NCBI GenBank assembly: GCA_019116025.1
Contig: DXCM01000033.1
Coordinates: forward strand, 1 to 53,709
Length of the DNA: 53,709 nt
Source: Candidatus Companilactobacillus pullicola
GTDB taxonomy: Bacteria; Bacillota; Bacilli; Lactobacillales; Lactobacillaceae
Reading direction: 5' to 3'
This document shows positions 49,812-53,709 of this stretch, piece by piece. Positions within the stretch are counted from its first letter, which is position 1. Each line of letters opens with the position of its first letter. A program made the translations under genes and the position numbers. The notes beneath the pieces are model-generated. The model saw only the letters and a list, made by a program, of their open reading frames with translations. It had not been told where the DNA came from and did no database searches.

Positions 49812-51288
49812 CGGCATCATCTCCTTCAGTATTCCACAATGTGTGATTGAACAAATCGGAAACAAACATCAACAACGACATATTCAAACTTACTGGAACT
49901 AAGAACAAATGTTTAGCTAGATCGGCATCCCCATCACCAACAATAGAAACAATCGGGACGAAGACAACAACCGTCATTAATCCAAAAATCAGAAAGAATC
50001 TCAAGATTCCCATGTAACGCTTAGCTTTAATATCTAAATAAAAGCCAACACTATAGACAGCAATGAATCCCACTGCCAACAGACAATCAAAGGCGTACTT
50101 ACCAGGGAAAAAGGCTCCCATCAGAGAACTATAGATTGTAAAATACTTAACCTGTTCTCCTGGTTTGTGTCCTGAATTTCTGACAAAGTCACCCACCGCT
50201 CGAGGTTGAACTGCGGTTACGTCCTTAGCCGCTAAATCCAACAGATTATTAAATTGTTTGAGATTACTAGCATAGTAACGAATAATCCACCCGAAACCAG
50301 TTTTATCCATCAAGTGTTTTTTGACATATTTACTACTAGGATCCAGCGCGGCGTAATTCTTGGAATAGTAGTTTTCATTTCTCATTAAAGCAAATTGGCC
50401 ATCAACCCCACCTCGTTCAATCTTTTTGGTAGGGTCACCAGTTTCCAATAAGGTTCCATGTGAAAAAGTTTGAAAAGTATTGGCACCGACAATCTCAGAA
50501 CCAATTGATTTATAAATTCCAACTCCAGACATCAAAACTAATGCAATGCCCAGAGCAGTTGCCATTCTCCTAGCCTTAAAATGTGGCAAAAACATAATAC
50601 CTATTGCGACGACGCCAAAACTCAAGGCTAATGGAGCGTTTTGTTGTTTGTTAGTGATCAGTAAAATTGTCGAGATAAAGAACAAAAACGTCATCGGCCA
50701 TCTTCGAGAATAGACATTTCTCGCTAAAGAAATGATGGAAGCACACAGATAGAGCATTAGAACAAACATCCCTGGTTCCGCAAAGAACGAATTAAAGTAC
50801 AACGTATAAGCTGAATCGGCGAAGATAAATACGATCAAAAATGCCATTACGTAACTTTTTACTTTTCGATAAGGATGTACGAATGCATTTGTTAAAAGAT
50901 AGATTCCACCTAAATAGAATAAATAGTAAACCAATCCCATGAATCTAATGTCAAAAATGGTTCTGCTATAAAATAATTTATTAAGTAATAATGCAATTTG
51001 AATGAATAATGTCTGTGACGATAATACGGAAACACTATTCTCATTAAAATATTGCATAATACCAAATTTGGTTATTACAAAATCACTGTACTGACTATAG
51101 CTTGTCGGTAAACGATAAATTCCATTACTCAAAATAGAACGATAAAAATCACCATTATCCGCTAAACCATGTATTGGCGGTACAAATAGCAGAATACCGC
51201 TAATGATGGCCGCCAAAATTGTCGCTAATAGTGCTGGAGAGACAATCTTCGAAAATTTATCCAAGCAATTATATATAAATTTTTTCAA
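49804..51288 (-). CDS. pssA: Multi-TM membrane protein, PssA-like
   Basis: A 494-residue protein with about ten predicted transmembrane helices and a large loop (residues 260-370: GNTFQTFSHG-type, GVDGQFALMRNENYYSKN). TTG start with GAGGGTGAG. Its place in the operon corresponds to PssA in Listeria, a conserved membrane component of unknown role; transport or polymer modification is plausible. Confidence 0.65.
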   Translation of the reverse strand: MKKFIYNCLDKFSKIVSPALLATILAAIISGILLFVPPIHGLADNGDFYRSILSNGIYRLPTSYSQYSDFVITKFGIMQYFNENSVSVLSSQTLFIQIALLLNKLFYSRTIFDIRFMGLVYYLFYLGGIYLLTNAFVHPYRKVKSYVMAFLIVFIFADSAYTLYFNSFFAEPGMFVLMLYLCASIISLARNVYSRRWPMTFLFFISTILLITNKQQNAPLALSFGVVAIGIMFLPHFKARRMATALGIALVLMSGVGIYKSIGSEIVGANTFQTFSHGTLLETGDPTKKIERGGVDGQFALMRNENYYSKNYAALDPSSKYVKKHLMDKTGFGWIIRYYASNLKQFNNLLDLAAKDVTAVQPRAVGDFVRNSGHKPGEQVKYFTIYSSLMGAFFPGKYAFDCLLAVGFIAVYSVGFYLDIKAKRYMGILRFFLIFGLMTVVVFVPIVSIVGDGDADLAKHLFLVPVSLNMSLLMFVSDLFNHTLWNTEGDDADE

Positions 51289-51298
51289 ATACTCACCC

Positions 51299-52420
51299 TC
51301 AATATTTTGCTGCTAATAATGTTGTCAAATTATTATATGAATATGCTTCATTCTGATGTTCAATCCCGATACCACCATAGATATCGGATTTTTTATTATC
51401 AACTTGATACTTCCAAGTTAATTTCATAGCCTTTTGATACATCTCTTTTTTGCCTTCTTGAGCAAAAATCATGGCTGCTAACGCATAACTACCTGCCGAA
51501 TGGGAACGACTGACAATATTTCCATTGACTGAATATATATTGTACAAGGTGTTACGGTTAACCTGAGTTTCAAGCCAGTTCAGAGAAACTTGCTTCAATT
51601 TCCCTATTTCTGCCAAATGAAGCAAAGTCTCCAAAGCTTCTGAAGTGTTCAGATCGTTATTACTATAAGTTTTAGCACTCCAATTGTAACTAGAAGCATA
51701 AAGTGGAAAAGCATCACCTAAGTAACCATTTTGAACAACTGCTAATTGTTGCTTATACATTTTTTTATTTGCTTCCGAAGTCGATTCAAAATACTTTAAC
51801 GTAGAAAAATCATAATAAGCCAACGAACCTTCATCGCTAGACTTTCTCGTTTTAACATCATAAAAACTAGCAATTTTCCCCTTACTCATTGTATTCTTTT
51901 GCAACGACGCAAATCTTCGTGCAGCCTCTTTTTTTATCGTTTTGTTGCCAGTTTGATCAGCATACATTTGTAAAGCTCGAATAATTCTTAAATCATCTAA
52001 AGTAGCGTTAACACTAAATTTCTTATTAGTCGTCGGCGTATAACGATAACTAAACTGTGATTTTTGATCAAAAGTTTGCTTTGTTGCTTGGTAAAATTCC
52101 CGAAACTTTTTATATTGGTGTGTATACGCTAAATACTCCAACCACATTCCTGAAGATTCTGAAAGTAATTCATGACCACGTGCTTCACTTTTCTTGTAAG
52201 ATTGCTTTTTATAATTTGTATAAATACCTTTTTTCGTCATCATTTTATTTTCAATAAAATGACTTAGATTTTTCTCGTTAGAAATATAGTTTCCATAATG
52301 GGATCGTTTACTAAAATTGCTGTCACCCTTGGGTATTGAAATTTTAGCCTCTTGACTGCTACAACCTGCCAAAATAAAAATCATTAAAACTAACAGGATC
52401 ATTGTCAACTTTTTTTTCAA
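51299..52420 (-). CDS. pssZ: Glycoside hydrolase family 8-like lipoprotein, PssZ-like
   Basis: A 373-residue lipoprotein with a lipobox LAGC at about residues 17-20. GH8-like features: SESSGMWLEYL with a likely general-acid Glu, ATLDDLRIIRAL with an Asp, and a C-terminal NDLNTSEALETLLHL and GIEHQNEAYSYNN. GH8-type hydrolases trim or disperse beta-glycans made by the neighbouring synthase. TTG start with GGGGGAAG upstream. First gene of the operon. Confidence 0.75.
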   Translation of the reverse strand: MKKKLTMILLVLMIFILAGCSSQEAKISIPKGDSNFSKRSHYGNYISNEKNLSHFIENKMMTKKGIYTNYKKQSYKKSEARGHELLSESSGMWLEYLAYTHQYKKFREFYQATKQTFDQKSQFSYRYTPTTNKKFSVNATLDDLRIIRALQMYADQTGNKTIKKEAARRFASLQKNTMSKGKIASFYDVKTRKSSDEGSLAYYDFSTLKYFESTSEANKKMYKQQLAVVQNGYLGDAFPLYASSYNWSAKTYSNNDLNTSEALETLLHLAEIGKLKQVSLNWLETQVNRNTLYNIYSVNGNIVSRSHSAGSYALAAMIFAQEGKKEMYQKAMKLTWKYQVDNKKSDIYGGIGIEHQNEAYSYNNLTTLLAAKY

Positions 52421-52488
52421 AATTCTTCCCCCATCACAAAATTATTACCCTTAACATTAATTTTACATATCTTTTTATTACACTTTTA

Positions 52489-52517
52489 ATTATCTACAAT
52501 ATTTGACATTATGCCAA
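52489..52517 (-). promoter_or_regulatory. Promoter of the EPS operon
   Basis: Minus-strand TTGGCA, 17 bases, GATAAT, about 70 bases ahead of the GH8-like gene. Confidence 0.5.
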
Positions 52518-52584
52518 TTCTTTTAGTATAAATTTCCTATATTTGGAATATTTTCGATCCCATAGAAATATGGTCTTTAAACTT

Positions 52585-52593
52585 TGCTATAAT
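52585..52593 (+). promoter_or_regulatory. Extended -10 promoter
   Basis: TGCTATAAT ahead of the 93-residue gene; AAGGGAGG follows at good spacing for the ATG at 52,616. Confidence 0.45.
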
Positions 52594-52615
52594 CAAATTT
52601 AAGGGAGGCGCTATC

Positions 52616-52897
52616 ATGGCTTTGAATATTAACTTAATTAACGGTAAAAACATTCCTATCAATGAAGACACTTATCTTGCGGCTTGGAAGTATCAATCAT
52701 CTCTGATGGCAAGTAACGCTGATCATTATTATCTAGACCTCATTTTTAAAGGTAGTTTTGAAGACGGAAAAGTTACTGAAGATGATGAAGAAAATAAGCT
52801 TGAAGGCTTAATCAGTGCTGCTGACTGGTTAACCATCGGTAAAGGTAATAATAATTCTATTAAAACGACTGCAGTTCTTGGTATCACTAGAGATTAA
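52616..52897 (+). CDS. 93-residue host protein, hypothetical
   Basis: A small soluble, acidic protein starting MALNINLINGKNIPINEDTY, ending TAVLGITRD. An excellent GGGAGG site, own promoter and terminator support it. It appears as a single-domain protein conserved in length within lactobacilli, but I do not recognise the family. Confidence 0.6.
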   Translation: MALNINLINGKNIPINEDTYLAAWKYQSSLMASNADHYYLDLIFKGSFEDGKVTEDDEENKLEGLISAADWLTIGKGNNNSIKTTAVLGITRD

Positions 52898-52907
52898 TAA
52901 CAACTAA

Positions 52908-52937
52908 AAAAGGTCCCAGCTTACGCTGGGACCTTTT
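52908..52937. terminator. Bidirectional terminator
   Basis: AAAAGGTCCCAGC-TTAC-GCTGGGACCTTTT, a 13-bp stem with T tracts on both sides, between the 93-residue gene and the convergent MerR gene. Confidence 0.85.
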
Positions 52938-53035
52938 CTGCTCTCTGGGGGGAAAGCAGTAATCAGAATTTTGATTACGCTAAATCTTAACATTAAAAAA
53001 AACTGATTTCCAGAAAAAACTGTGTAAATAAAAAA

Positions 53036-53473
53036 TTAGTTATTCATAGATTGACTAGCTTTTGAAGCTGCTTCCAAAGTATCACAGAAATCTTCCAGAC
53101 CTTCTTCAGAACCAGCGGCACAAGCAGCTTCAAAATATTTAACTTTATGATCAAGTTTCTCCAAATACTTTTCAGACTGGGCGATTTGACGCATTACTTC
53201 GTCACGTTGCTTTTTGAACATAGCCAATCTTTGTTCCAAAGTAATATTACCTTCCATCGACATATTGACGAATTCTCTGATTTCTTTCAAAGACATACCA
53301 GTCTCTTTTAAGCATGAAATCAAGTCAACAAAATCCATGTCATTTTCAGTAAATTCACGACGACCGTTACCATCACGATGTACGAAAGGCATCAATCCTT
53401 CTTTGTCGTAGTAACGTAAAGTGTAACTTGAAAGGCCTGTTTTCTCAGCCACTTGTCCAATTGAATAAGCCAT
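53036..53473 (-). CDS. MerR family transcriptional regulator
   Basis: A 145-residue regulator with the MerR HTH at the start (YSIGQVAEKTGLSSYTLRYY, then a FVHRDGNGRREF wing). A long coiled-coil dimer helix spans 85-115, with one Cys nearby (CAAGSEEGLEDFC). The two C-terminal Cys could be coincidental. A MerR of this type usually controls itself and an adjacent stress gene; none is visible on the left. Confidence 0.85.
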   Translation of the reverse strand: MAYSIGQVAEKTGLSSYTLRYYDKEGLMPFVHRDGNGRREFTENDMDFVDLISCLKETGMSLKEIREFVNMSMEGNITLEQRLAMFKKQRDEVMRQIAQSEKYLEKLDHKVKYFEAACAAGSEEGLEDFCDTLEAASKASQSMNN

Positions 53474-53570
53474 CTAAACGCTCCCTTCAATATAAATTAT
53501 TATTCTAAGTATAAACGTATAGTCTATATTTTTGTATTATTTTAATCATAGGATAGAGATGGAGATGTGC

Positions 53571-53615
53571 TTAAACTGCCGTCCTCCACAAAAATTGGGA
53601 ATGCTGTTGGAATGC
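53571..53615. repeat. Intergenic repeat, copy C (truncated)
   Basis: Matches the first about 45 bp of copy A (TGCCGTCCTCCACAAAAAT, then GGGAATGCTGTTGG) and then stops, ahead of an IS-type end. Probably cut by an insertion. Confidence 0.6.
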
Positions 53616-53624
53616 ACTAGGCCT

Positions 53625-53709
53625 TGTCAAGTTGACACTTTTTTCGAGTAAATAATATAACTTTAAGAGATGGACTCATTCCAATATTCCTTTGGAGTGA
53701 GTCCATTTC
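53625..53709 (-). mobile_element. IS3-family element, right end (partial)
   Basis: The window ends inside an IS: a palindromic end TGTCAAGTTGACA at 53,625-53,637 and, on the minus strand, the last 14 codons of a transposase (53,663-53,707, NGLTPKEYWNESIS then stop), the characteristic end of IS3 orfB proteins. Confidence 0.6.
53663..53707 (-). CDS. Transposase orfB C-terminus (partial)
   Basis: Fourteen codons plus stop, ending NGLTPKEYWNESIS. The NGLTPxEY motif is typical of the last residues of IS3-family rve transposases. The rest lies beyond the window. Confidence 0.55.
   Translation of the reverse strand, partial: NGLTPKEYWNESIS

Overview
The window looks like a chromosome segment of a low-GC Gram-positive bacterium of the Lactobacillaceae. 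This is inferred from AT-rich codon use, strong AGGAGG ribosome sites, SLAP-like wall-binding repeats, the phage gene families and the host EPS genes; I cannot fix the genus (a Companilactobacillus-like species is a guess). About three quarters (1-42,057) is a siphovirus-type prophage lying mostly on the minus strand and running off the left edge. The rest (42,060-53,709) is host DNA.

Prophage layout, in transcription order from right to left. The integrase (40,684-41,862, +) abuts a tRNA-Gly gene (41,988-42,057, -) whose 3' end faces the prophage, so this is the att junction. Next to it is a rightward lysogeny block: repressor, ImmA-like peptidase, a secreted protein and two small membrane proteins. 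A switch region (38,395-38,582) has three copies of one operator and two promoters that face each other. The leftward early block (38,355 to 25,264) holds a Cro-like protein, an antirepressor, many small genes, a Gp157-like protein, a Sak4-like ATPase, a DEAD-box helicase, a DUF669 protein with an SSB-like tail, a primase-helicase, a putative origin, a VRR-NUC nuclease, a methylase-like protein and an ArpU-type late regulator. Three rightward genes with their own extended -10 promoters sit inside it. A tRNA and tRNA-like cluster follows (24,525-25,030), then HNH, terminase, portal, protease, capsid, connectors, tail tube, G/GT chaperone by frameshift, tape measure, Dit, a Tal-like protein with four SLAP-like repeats, two BppU-type baseplate proteins, accessory tail proteins, XkdX, and an XhlA-like protein plus a phiLC3-type holin. 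The endolysin is not in the window.

Host part: a lipoprotein and two tiny genes, then about 750 bp of non-coding DNA with two copies of a large hairpin-forming repeat. A six-gene leftward operon (52,420 to 44,075) follows: GH8-like lipoprotein, multi-TM protein, DUF2334-like surface protein, BcsA-like GT2 synthase, BcsB-like protein, and a membrane protein with a degenerate GGDEF domain that keeps an RxxD site. It matches a cyclic-di-GMP-activated exopolysaccharide (Pss-type) system. The window ends with a small conserved-looking gene, a MerR regulator, a third copy of the repeat, and the end of an IS3-type element.

The most unusual material is in the prophage early region: rightward genes of a shared plan (N-terminal wing-helix-like part, C-terminal membrane helix) overlapped tail-to-tail by tiny leftward membrane peptides, a probable antisense RNA, and the face-to-face lysogeny promoters.
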